From NCBI GenBank assembly GCA_963920635.1, contig OY987300.1, positions 58,301,415-58,365,414 of the forward strand: DNA of 64,000 nt, in the 5' to 3' direction. This stretch comes from Pseudeuparius sepicola. Its lineage: Eukaryota; Arthropoda; Insecta; Coleoptera; Anthribidae. A program made the translations under genes and the position numbers. This document shows positions 8,491 through 18,910 of this stretch, in pieces. The notes under the pieces are model-generated. The model was not told the DNA's origin and did not search any database. It saw only the letters and a list, made by a program, of their open reading frames with translations. Every line of letters begins with the position of its first letter. The first letter of the stretch is position 1.

Positions 8491-11433
8491 CTGGGTTGAT
8501 GAAGTTATTGATTGTTATGATTTCTGCTCGAGTTTTTAAGTGACCAAAATAACTTCTGAAAAAAACAAATTTTGCTCTTATCCAACGATATATAGGTATA
8601 GATACATTACCAAAGGCAGTATGTTTTGTTTCAAGATTTAAAAAAAAAATGCTATTATTGGCACATTTTATACCATTTAGGATATTTTGTAAATATAAGT
8701 ATCTCAAAGCGTATATACGACATACAAATCTATCAAAAACTTATTTATTAAAAAATAGGAAAGATTGATTTTAAGAAATGCCAATGTAAATAAATTACCT
8801 CGTTTTCTTCTCCCCGACCCGCCAATGTAGAAGCAAAACAAAATCCTATTATTTGTATTACCGCGAGTCATCTATTATATCGTTGGTCTTATCGGACCAC
8901 AAGAAGGTATGTAGCAAATACCTACTTTCGATAACCTACCTGTGTAAGTCACGAATCCTATAAAAGTTCAGACTCGTATAGCCAACATTACGCATTGCAA
9001 GGCACACACAAAAGGACATAAATTGTATTCAGTTGCTCGCATTACAAATGTAAATCTCGAAAATAGCGGCCAGAAACATATCAAGAGGCTGGTGGTCAAA
9101 CATCAAAATAAAGTCTTCTGTGTCAATCTCATGCGAGCCGTATGCAGATACGTACAAAGGAATTAGCATAAGATGAGTTTACATCTGGAACGGTTTAAAT
9201 CTGCCAGAGCAACCACATAAAACAAGGGCCAGGAGTCGATTTCGTTTCCAAGACATATAAAACATACTCACGTATTCTATGTGACCACATTGTTCTAAAA
9301 CCCAACTCTTATCGCTATAAAGAGCATAAGGGTTTTGTTAAAATATTGTTATTAGAAGGTAGGCAAGTCAAAAAAAAAAATGTACAGTAGTTTAACTTGC
9401 CATTGTTTCAGAATTCAAGTGAGATAAGTACTTCTTAATAAATTCTTGCTATTGCACTACTTTGTGATTGTACCTACCTAAGGAAATAAGCAGGTACTTA
9501 CTTACCTACTTACACAGCTATTTTGTTTGTTTTACTCTTATCATACAATTTATAATGCTTCCAAACATCCAAAATGTGTTCTGGTAAGTTTTAAAAGTAC
9601 TGAAGTACAAACTATGACAGGTACGCGTTTCTCTAATAATATAGTGATTATTTATATAAGTCAAAATTAATTAAATTACAGTGACACCTGACTCACTGCT
9701 ATACTTGGAAATAGTATTTAGTCTCCTTTATTATAAATAAAAGTACAAATGTTTTCTTTATTGTAAAGCAATTCTCACAATGGTTCGTTAAATCTACGCT
9801 ACTATCCAAAAACAGATGGCGCTGAGTTTAGATCTGATCCTCACTGCAGAAACCATATTTAAAAATACGAGGTTAATAAATTTCTTATACGTTTACAGTT
9901 GTCTGTTTCGAGGCATTGACTGAAACTAGTGACCATTTTACATGTCAATGAATTATGCAAATGCGCCAGAGTTTTGTTTCTAAATGTAGCAGAAGTCAAG
10001 ACTAACTACTGTAGAGTAGTAGCAGAAGTCAACTACTGTAAAGTAAGTACATACTGAAAACAGACTTTGCTAAGTTTTTTGTAATATTTTTCCCACACGC
10101 TAAATCCCTTAGACTTTTTACAAGTTTTACATCAGGCTAGCCCAAATTCAGCAAAATATAAAAACGAAAAACGAAGCGCGTGCCGCGCATAAGCTTTGCC
10201 TTAGAGACCCTTTGGCTGTGACTGGGCTGCCATCTTGCAGAGAGGGTTCGAAACTTCAATGAGTTGGCCGTTTACGCCGAGCAACTCGGTTAGATTGCTT
10301 TTCACTGAACTAAGCGTTCCAATACTTGCCTGTAGCCGCCTTTAGCGTTACGAATGCAATTCACTCGATGGCGCTGTTGTAATGATACAGAAAATTGTTA
10401 GCATATAAAAATTAATTTCAGTAGTTCCGCTTCTACATCACAGATGTCCGGATTAAGCAATTTAAAATTACCTATCTAAACATTGTTCTTTAAAAAATCA
10501 GTAGATACTCGCATAATAAATCGTGCCTAAGAACATATAAATTATAAGGATGAATATAAAAAAAATAGCGATAAGCGATATCTATGACAAACTAATATTT
10601 AAAAAAAATGTTCAGAATTCCCTACGATTTTTCGTATAATTTGTATGTATCTAGAAGAAAGACTACTTAACGAAATGTGAAAGTCTATTTTGAAGGCTCA
10701 CGTGGTTTTTCGAAAATAACATTATTAAAAGATGCAACTTTAATCGAATTAGAGTCGGTTCACCTATGTATTATAGGCAAGAAAATATGCTTAGTAGGAA
10801 TATTTATTTAAATTACTACAAATTAAATAAGTTGAAAATGATACTTCGATTATTACAAATAATAAGTTTTTGTTTACGACCTGCCCACAATGTTGGCTGT
10901 CATAAGTGCCATAGCTGACAGTTTAACAATGGGTGGCTTTGCTAGAGAAACGCGCAATTTGACATTGTATTGCGCACTAGTGGAATTTAAAGTTATTGTA
11001 CACTGTTGACAACAACTAACTCTAGATTGAGTTGTATAAAGGTGGGAACCTGTTAAATTATATTTTCGATATTTAAAGGTTAAATCGCCAGTTAAGGTCC
11101 TAGTATATTTGTGTTGACAATAATAAATAATATAATCTCAATTTTAGCTACATTTAATTAAGAATGATGAGTATAAGAATTACAATAAGTAATTAGAATG
11201 GATTTTACTTTAGTTTAATAGTTGTTTCGATATCGAATATAATATTGTCGATATACTTCTACTAACCTGACGAATGTCAATAAAATAATATAGGTACATA
11301 TTTTTATCAAGTGTACTTGTATCAAGTATTATCAAGGGCAGAAAAAGCAATGTCGGCGTGAACAATTTTGTCAAATATTATATCTAATTGAAACGTAAAT
11401 TGCAGGTCGTGCACAAAGCATAATGTACAACTC
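8491..11433. other. Mostly unannotated stretch with two small hairpins
   Basis: No gene seen. A slightly higher-GC patch lies at 10160-10385 (unique in the window). Two neighbouring hairpins occur: 10884-10933 (imperfect stem of about 18 bp, CCCACAATG/CAATGGG outer pairs) and 10953-10976 (GCGCAATTTGACATTGTATTGCGC with a GCGCAAT-type stem). Confidence 0.5.
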
Positions 11434-11534
11434 GTTAAGCAATGCATATTGCAGGCTCATGCACTTGAAGGTACTCGGCTTCGCCTCGTGCTACAACTTG
11501 TGCACAGCCTATACAATATGCCTCATTGCTTAAC
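11434..11534. repeat. Imperfect inverted repeat around a GC-rich centre
   Basis: GTTAAGCAATGCATATTG (from 11434) is mirrored by CAATATGCCTCATTGCTTAAC (to 11534). The TGCAC/GTGCA pairs lie further in, and the loop is CTCGGCTTCGCCTCGTG. Probably a small MITE or a regulatory palindrome. Limits are approximate. Confidence 0.6.
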
Positions 11535-11959
11535 TTGCACAACATGCTATATCCAATGTAATAACTCGAAGAAATATAGTTTGATCCGTTTCAAATAAAT
11601 AGAGTCATTTAAAAATCAAAGGGTTTTTTTGAAAACCATTTCAAAAGTTGAAATTTTCGTCTTCTATTATGTTTGTGGTCTCATTTTTACAGAGGCATTG
11701 TTTTTATGAGATAGTTATTCAACCAGTGTCATGATATGGTTAGGTCACATCATTACACGAACTTCATGAATTAATTAAAAAATGATAATAACATATTAAG
11801 CCCTTTGTATAATTATTTTATTAAATAATCACAAATATTGTATAATAAGTATGATATAATTATGTAATAAGTATGTTAGGGTATTATTTTTATGAATAAA
11901 CCGTTCACCACTAATAGGGCCACTTGAATTTCACTGACTGAGGCCTCGATCAAATCAAT

Positions 11960-12683
11960 CAGGGTGTAAGTGAATAAGTGCGAGAAAATTCAAGGGGTGA
12001 ATTTTTGAGTGATTTTAAGACCAAAAATCTATATAAACATAGGTCCGCTAATGCTTCGTTTTCAAAATACAGGGTGTCAAACATATTTTAATAATTATTA
12101 TAATAAAACAAAAATTTTTTATAGCTAGCATTACCGTTTATAGCAATTTTTAAGACTAGAATAAACTATTAATATGGAAAAAATATCGGGTATACAATAG
12201 TTTTGTTAAGTAATTGGTAGTTTTAATTTTTTATTATGTTGTCCCGGAGACATGCAATAAAGTGATTTTTATTTTTTTCTCAAAAACGAAGCGAGAGACG
12301 AGAATAATTCAAGAGACAAAAAAGTTGTATTTTTAGTTACTGAATGCGAAAAAAATAAAAGTTTCAAAAAAAGCCAGTGGCGCACATTGTTTTTACAAAA
12401 TTATTGGTTAAGGTGCCCTCGGGACGCCACTGTACTTAATAATTTTAATCTAGTAGGGGCTAAATTAGCCTCTTTCTACCATAAATAACACTGCCAAATT
12501 TCAACAAAATCGGCTAAAGGATTATTAAGATATTTACGAAAAAGCGATTTTTTAAGAAGAGTTTGACACCCAGTATCTTGAAAAGGAAGCATTACCGGAC
12601 CTATGTTTATATAAACTTTTCGTCTTAGAATCACTTAAAGATTCACCACTTGAATTCTTTCACACTTATTCATTTACACCCTG
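11960..12683. mobile_element. Nested CAGGGTG-ended palindromic element
   Basis: The outer arms 11960-12069 and 12574-12683 are reverse complements over about 110 bp, starting AGGGTGTAAGTGAATAAGTG. A second inverted repeat, CAGGGTGTCAAAC/GTTTGACACCCAG (12070-12082 and 12561-12573), begins exactly where the outer arms meet and is flanked by TA on both sides. This reads as one element inserted at the centre of another of the same terminal type, or as one element with doubled ends. No ORF. The right outer end is followed by TATA. Confidence 0.8.
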
Positions 12684-13289
12684 TATAGGGCTAGAAATTC
12701 ACGAGGTATGTTTCACAATAGCTACTTGGTTCTATCTCTATCAAATGTTTTAATGGTTTAATCTCTATACATTTAATGATTTAATGACTGAATAAATTGA
12801 AACTTTATCCTAACATTATCATATAATCAGATATTTTGTTGGCTGACTTCCTGCCACCTCTTATAATCACATTTATTGTAGTGGTAGGAATATGAAAAAT
12901 TCGATAAATGGAACCAAATTCGACACAGCTATACGTACTCAGAGCAAATATATTCTTCGAAAGAGTAGTTGCACAGATAACTATCTGCTCTACCAGTATC
13001 GTAAAGAGAGAGAGATGAAGACGTCATAAGAATATTGTCAGATGTAGGCGTTCCCCAGTATGTCGCCCTATAGTCGGCAATTATTGTCAGCATTCTGACG
13101 ACGTCATCCAGAATGATTTCTCTCTGGCCTCACCCTCTCACTTTATGGACACGATGAGAAGATTTACTCTAATAACTATTATTACTGTCCTCGGTGATTT
13201 CAAGCAGAAACCCGGATAAATATTCCTGAATTCTGAATATGTGTAATATTAGGGATTATAGCAGACTTAAAAATGATTCGCCGCCTAAT
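12684..13289. other. Non-coding stretch
   Basis: No gene or clear repeat; modest GC rises near 13030-13140 without coding signal. Confidence 0.5.
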
Positions 13290-13500
13290 CCGCAAAGTCC
13301 TCAAATAATGGCGTTCGAACGAACTGAAAAGGGGTCCGCCGTGCAATCGGCGGAGCCACGGCCGAATGGGATGCCAGCCCCGGCCCAGCTGTCACACCAA
13401 CGATCCCGGTCCAGATTGACGCGCTGTCAAGGGATCATAATGCGCGCCGCGCCTATTTTGTAATGGCTGGCCTAGCCGGATACTGCGTCTGAACTGGGGC
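13290..13500. promoter_or_regulatory. GC-rich single-copy block, possible conserved regulatory DNA
   Basis: Markedly higher GC than its flanks, with a non-repetitive, low-indel look. Contains AGCTGTCA (about 13387), TTGACGCGCTGTCA and TTGTAATGG (about 13457), resembling TGACAG and homeodomain-type sites. The frame spanning it has no domain and low-quality codon use, so coding is unlikely. Function is inference. Confidence 0.3.
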
Positions 13501-13594
13501 TACAATAGAATCTGTGCCCTTTGTTACACGGGTTACCAGATAAAAGCTAAACCACGTCTACTTTTTCGATTTTTTTTATAAAGTAATAATCTTC

Positions 13595-13634
13595 CTCCTC
13601 CTATTATTATTATTATTAAGTATTATTATTATTT
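13595..13634. repeat. (ATT)n microsatellite
   Basis: ATTATT run interrupted once (TTAAGTATT), next to a GC-rich segment GCGGCCGCGG. Confidence 0.8.
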
Positions 13635-13863
13635 TTGCGGCCGCGGTGGCGTCGCTCGTACCGGCGCTGACTTTTTAGACTGCATGTTTTTCTGCCTTCG
13701 ATCGACCTTGGTTCGAGGCAGGCGCATGCATATGTCTTTAAAGAAAAACACAACTATGGCCAAGAGCGCTGGACAAATGTGGGTTCACGGTATTGCTTCT
13801 AAATAGCTTTATCCGTGTGATTTACTAATTGTCCTACACTCTCTGGGATTACTACGGTTTTCT

Positions 13864-14060
13864 AGGGTTTTCCGTAGTACTTGAGCGAATGCTATCCTAG
13901 TTCTATCGGGAAAAAAGTCGGCCCTAGCCGCAAATGGCAACGAAGACAAAATAATAGTAATTGCCCCCCTCCCCAACACAAGCATGTGGTTGCTTCTGGG
14001 GTACTCCTAGTTTGGAGTATTGTGAGGGTGAGAATTATTATTTATTATTATTATTATTAT
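13864..14060 (+). repeat. SINE-like dispersed repeat with ATT-rich tail, copy 2
   Basis: Second copy of the 5205-5395 repeat, in the same orientation, with indels and a longer (TTA)n tail (14036-14060). A 70-aa frame across it ends in the tail (IIIYYYYYYS) and is not a gene. A decayed ribozyme-like motif follows 90 bp later (14150-14196). Confidence 0.65.
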
Positions 14061-14149
14061 AGTACCTTCGTGTATCGTGTATTAGCACAATAATAAAAAC
14101 CTACTTAATTTTGACTTGTTATCGGACGTGCATTGTCTTAAGTTTATTT

Positions 14150-14196
14150 AATATGACGTTTCGGTCAGTGAGTATCTCTGATCGTCTTCAAATATA
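14150..14196 (-). ncRNA. Decayed hammerhead-ribozyme-like motif
   Basis: The minus strand reads UUGAAGA (14191-14185), an unpaired C, a stem with UCAG/CUGA, and GAAAC (from 14162). It then reads the palindrome ACGU followed by C, then AUAU, which pairs with the AUAU before the core. The GUC cleavage triplet and stem I are good, but the first core base is U instead of the essential C3, so it is probably inactive. It belongs to the same motif series as 15874-15931. Confidence 0.4.
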
Positions 14197-14408
14197 ATGT
14201 ACTGAATTTTGTTTTAACTGAATCATCGTTTATTCTTTGTATCTATATACCTATTTCGATCTTTTCAGTGCTAGTTAAAACTCAGTTATATTAGGTATAA
14301 CAACTATACCTATAGCCCATTTATTTTATAAAGTCTGTAAATGTAAACATTTTCTAATAAAAAATTTTCTCTATTAAGTAAATTATATTATAATATAAAT
14401 ACTCGGCG

Positions 14409-14519
14409 ATGAATAAACAATGCGAGTTCGACCATGTGTTGAACACGTATAGTGTCTACCGAGTTTCCGATCGCCTGACCAACAAGGCACGGTTCGTCGC
14501 CAAAGACGAGGAGAGCTAG
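14409..14519 (+). CDS. 36-codon orphan ORF with coding-like composition
   Basis: ATG at 14409 to TAG at 14517-14519, peptide beginning MNKQCEFDHVLNTYSVYRVS. The DNA is balanced in GC inside an AT-rich flank and reads like a protein fragment with charged and aromatic residues well mixed. I do not recognise it. It could be a fragment of a retroelement or gene exon, or chance. No promoter or splice signal supports it. Confidence 0.25.
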   Translation: MNKQCEFDHVLNTYSVYRVSDRLTNKARFVAKDEES

Positions 14520-14600
14520 CACACCGTGTGCAATGTTGCTGTCCACTGACTATAACGTAAATGAAGTATAGTTAATGTTGAAGAACAAAATTTAAGTATA

Positions 14601-15557
14601 CTGGATGTCTAGTTTTAAACTTATACAAATCCATAAAATCTTTCTTTTTGGAGATATTATGTGCCTGAACTTTTTTGTTTGAAAGGCCTCCAAAACTGCT
14701 TCTTTTGATCTTCCTACCATTTTCAAAACTCACATACAAGGCCGGCTGCGATTTTTTATACCCCCGATTTTTGCGAAAAACGTATAGCCGATTTATGTAT
14801 TTAAAATCTGACACCACAGAACCCCAATAATCAATATACCAAATTTGAACAAGAAATATAAAGAAATAAAAAGTTCCATTCTGCAGGGTGTCAAAGTTTT
14901 TAAAGGCATCTGGCTAGTCAAGGGCACAAGGAATCTCAAGTGTTGGTGTTCAAAGATTCAATACAAAAATAGACAGGGTATTTTTCTCCGGGTCATCTCA
15001 AAATGCTGAATTTTTATAAAACTTTATAGGGGCCAAGAGTGCTCTGGAATCAAGGCAAAATATTAAGAAACACAAAAGTAATTTAAGTCCCTATCTAAGA
15101 TGTGCGTTTCCTGTTGTGGCACACCAGCCCCCTTAACTTAAAATGTACTTATACCGACTGGCAGGATTCTGTCTTTTTTAAAATTACTTCATTTATAATG
15201 TTTGGGCCGGTTTTGATATACCTACCTAATCGATTTTTGACCTGTATAAAGTTCAAAAAATTCAGTACTTTCATATGGCACAGAGAAAAACAACCTGTAT
15301 ATTTTGTATTGGATCTTTGCACCACTTTGCACCAACATTTTGAGTGGTCCTATTAACCATTCAACTGTTTTGAAGGGACACCATGGCACACTTTTGACTT
15401 GCCTATATTTTGCTCAACTTTGACAACCTGCAGAATGGATACTCTCTTATGTACATTTTTTATTAATATTTGGTATATGGGGATTTTGGCGATTTTCGTA
15501 CAAATCGGGGGTGCCAAAATAAGCGATTTTTGAAGGCCTTTCAAACAAAAAAAGTCA
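14601..15557. mobile_element. Family A non-autonomous element, right end lost
   Basis: Starts after TATA (14597-14600) with CTGGATGTCTAGTTTTAAAC. It shares its arm and body with 18053-18910 and 28927-30189: CTTTTTTGTTTGAAAGGCCT, the TTTTTATACCCCGATTTT stretch and a body with the TGGCACACTTTTGACT segment. It stops at GGCCTTTCAAACAAAAAAA (to about 15557) without the second terminal repeat. Frames at 14572-14817 and 15102-15685 are products of the palindrome. Confidence 0.7.
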
Positions 15558-15629
15558 CGGAGCTCACGCCCTGGCCCAATTATGGAAAAACAAAATAGAA
15601 AAAATTGCTGCTGGGTACTTCGTAGTATA

Positions 15630-17145
15630 CAGTGTGGAACTGAATCATGGTTCACCCCACTTTTTCTCTCGTTTTTTGCTAACATGTAGCCTCCTTTGAA
15701 ACATCTCTTTTGAAAAATTTTATACTAAAAATTACATCCTCCACAACATTCTTATGGAGAATTCTGTTTTGACTTAAATGAATATGTGATCATATAGGAG
15801 TTGACGAAGAAAAAAAACGTATTTAGAACATAATGTTCATGTATTGTTATATGCTTCAAAAATACTAATTTTAATATGTACCTGAAGATGGCTTAAGCGC
15901 CGAAACGTACGTTGTACAAGAAGATATGTAAAAAGAAAAAAAAAGTTTTTGCTTGTCGTTTTAAATACACTTTGGTAGAGTACCCAGGATATTTTATTTA
16001 ATTGATCTATAACCTACCAGGAAGAAAACAAAAGAATTTGTTTTTTGAAGTACAATTTTGAAATTTGGCGTGTTGATGTTACTTTATAAATGCCACTTTT
16101 TGATGTATACATGCATTTTTGTCCGCTTCCGGTTTTACCGAAAGTGACAATCATTTTTGTTTTTTAAATGGGACACTTTGTATATTATTTATGTTTCAGA
16201 TACCTACTCCTCGATTTACTGAAGCTAACGATGCCTCACAAGTGGCATTTTGACTGACAGAAAATAGTTTTTCTATAAGTTATTTGGATTTGTAAGAATA
16301 AACTAAAGTAGCTATGAAACAAATGAACTTCGACAAACAGGGCATTTTTAATGAACTTTCCAACTGTTTGTCTACAGAAAAGTACTTCAGTTATACCAGT
16401 GTTTAGTTTGGCTATGGTTATACACTACGGTATAAATGTGTTGCCAACTACAAAAATTTCAAAAATAGTGCTTGCAAAATGCCAAAGATCGGAAAAGTGG
16501 ATACGTTGCTGATTTATGGAGAATACAAAAAAATGCCGTTGTGCTAAAAACTTGTACGTCCAACGATGTCCTGAAAGACAATGTCCTGCAAGAAATTATT
16601 TACACCGCCTAGAAACGTAATGTAGAATAGAGCCAAATGAAGCCGAATTTTTTTTTCGATCTTGTGGTAAGTTTGCGGCATTTTGCAAGCACTATTTTTG
16701 AAATTGTTGTGGCTGATAACACATTGATACCGTAGCGCGTAGCGTAGATATTACAAGAGAAGTATTTTTTCGGAGACAGGCGGTTTGACAGTTCATTAAA
16801 AATTTACAGTTTGTCGAAGTTCATTTGTTTCATAGCAATCTTTAGATTATTATTACAAATCCAAATAACTTAAAGAAAAACCACTTTCTGTCAGTCAAAA
16901 GTCACTTGTGAGGCATCGTTGGTTTCAGTGAATCAAAGAGAATCCGAAGCTGAAATAATATACAAAGGGTTCCATTTAAAACACCAAAGTGAATGTCACT
17001 TCCGGTAAAACCGGAAGCAGAAAAAATGCATTCATACGTCAAAAAGTTACATTTATAAAGTAATATCAACGTGCCAAATTTCAAAATTGTATCTCAAAAA
17101 AACAGGGGAAAAAAGTGGGGTGTCACATGATTCAGTTCCACCCTG
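15630..17145. mobile_element. Long-armed foldback element (CAGGGTGGAACTG ends)
   Basis: Left end CAGTGTGGAACTGAATCATG after TA (15628-15629); right end complements to CAGGGTGGAACTGAATCATG (to 17145). Large arms pair from about 16030-16550 with about 16620-17105, including the TTCCGGTTTTACCG / CGGTAAAACCGGAA pair (near 16128 and 17008). The loop is only about 70-100 bp. The left arm is longer because about 350 bp (about 15680-16030), including the ribozyme-like motif at 15874-15931, has no counterpart on the right and is probably a later insertion. Confidence 0.8.
15874..15931 (+). ncRNA. Hammerhead-ribozyme-like motif, best preserved of the plus-strand type
   Basis: CUGAAGA core (15882-15888), one unpaired U, stem GGC (15890-15892)/GCC (15899-15901), then GAAA (15902-15905). 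The last A begins the palindrome ACGUACGU (15905-15912), which gives a 3-bp stem III with a two-base loop or an 8-bp intermolecular stem. Predicted cleavage is after U15913. Stem I forms from GUAC (15878-15881) with GUAC (15914-15917), then an internal loop and AUAU/AUAU. This is the circularly closed type I layout of hammerheads described in Penelope-like elements. The extra U before stem II is non-canonical, so activity is uncertain. Confidence 0.6.
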
Positions 17146-18052
17146 AATAGATGGGCCGCGATAGACAAGACTTTATATGATCCATAATATTATTTTCTGG
17201 TTCGATTCTGGACAACCAAAGGTCAAGAACGTTAGGCAAAACGTAGGCACTGAGACTACTACTTAGTTTTTTTTAAATTGTATTATGCTCTCCTAGTTTT
17301 TTCGGAAAAACAGTTTACCCTAGCAATTGACAATAAGGCACGTTGTTCACTTGAGGTAAGAATTTTTTTAATGTAATCCCCCACTACCCCCAGAAATCTT
17401 GAATAGAAATACCCTTCTTGTGATACCTCAATTCTCCGCTAAATGACATTTCGGGGATGTTTTCATTTTTTTATTGTCAGCAACTTATCAAAAATTTCCC
17501 CAGACACAATTTCAGATTTTCTTGCTTTCGGTTTGAACCACCCTATATTATTCTTTTATTTATATTTTACTTATTATGGGGAACAAAAATGTTATGCTCA
17601 TTCTTAAGAAAATTTTCAATTTTAAGCTTCTTTAAATTTTTGATCACTGTATAAAAACGTGTTTTTGTCAAGATTAAAACCAAACTTTAACCACCGAAAT
17701 GAAGAAAAGGGGCTATAATAAACAGTGTGTCCGCGTTTGCTTGTGAACACTCCAGAAAAAGCCTAGAAAAATTCGGCATTAGTTTTTATATATCTTCCAG
17801 ACGCACTATAGGTACTATTTCGATTGGGTGAATATTAGGTGATTTTTTAAATGGCCAATATATAGAATTCCAAATTAGTATTACTTTAAACCTCTGGACA
17901 CCAAATTTCACGAAAAAAGGCGATAGATTTTTTTTTAAATACTTATCTAAAGGTTTCATTATACAACAGAAATTTCCGCCCACGCAAGTGTACTTTGAAA
18001 CATGGACAAAATAAAGGAAGATATCTTCTCTTAGGTCAATCTAAAAAAAATA
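17146..18052. other. Non-coding stretch between two elements
   Basis: No gene or inverted repeat found; AT-rich with T-runs. Short frames (17457-17983) lack any domain. Confidence 0.5.
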
Positions 18053-18910
18053 CAGGGTGTCCAACTTTATAACTGTACAAATTCGTAAAATCTTCAGTTT
18101 TTGAGACAAAAGCCAAAAGCCCTGAATTTTTGGGACTTTATATACGGGTCAAAAATCGAGTATATCCAAACCGCTCCACACACTATAAACGAACTAAATC
18201 TAAAAAATACAGAAGCCTGCCAGTCAGTAAGTCCATATCAGTTAAGGTGGCTGGTGTGCCATAACAGGAAACTCACAGAAAAAATGTGTCATTTTAGACA
18301 GTGACTTTGTTGAGAAAGGTCCAATAATTGAAATTGTTTTTATTTGTTGGTTGGCATTTTTTAAACAAATAAATTACTTTTGTATTTATTAATATTTTTC
18401 CAATGATTCCAGAGCATTCCTGACCAGTTTAAAGTTTATTAAAAATTCAGAATTTTGAGATGGCTCAGAGAAAAATACCCTGTATATTTTTGTAGTAAAT
18501 CTTTTCACGCCAATATTTTGAGTGGTCCTGTTGACCATTCGACTGTTTTGAAGAGATTCCATGGCACACTTGACTCGCCAGATGACTTTAAAATTCCTAT
18601 TTTGCTCAACTTTGACACCCTACAGAATGGAACTCCCTGTAGATTTTTTGTTGAAATTTAGTATATGGCGGTTTTGGGCTGTTCTGATTAACGCTGTGGG
18701 GTCAGATTTTAAATAAAAAAATCGCTAAATGGTTTTCGCTAAAATCGGGGGTATAAAAAAATCGCAGCCGGCCCTGGACTTGCATTTTGAAAATGGTAGG
18801 AAGGTCAAAAGAAGCGGTTTTTAAAGGCCTTTCAAACAAAAAAATTTAGGCGATTATCTCCAAAAATGAAGATTTTACGGATTTATACAGTTTTAAAGTT
18901 GGACACCCTG
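18053..18910. mobile_element. Family A non-autonomous element (858 bp)
   Basis: Begins CAGGGTGTCCAACTTTATAA and ends with the complement (TTAAAGTTGGACACCCTG). It is flanked by TA (AATA left, TATG right). Arms of about 50 bp and a body shared with 14601-15557, 28927-30189 and 61667-62003, including TTTTGAAGAGATTCCATGGC and the AAAATCGGGGGTATAAAAAA stretch. No transposase. Small frames inside it (18455-18661, for example) recur in other copies only because the repeat recurs. Confidence 0.85.
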
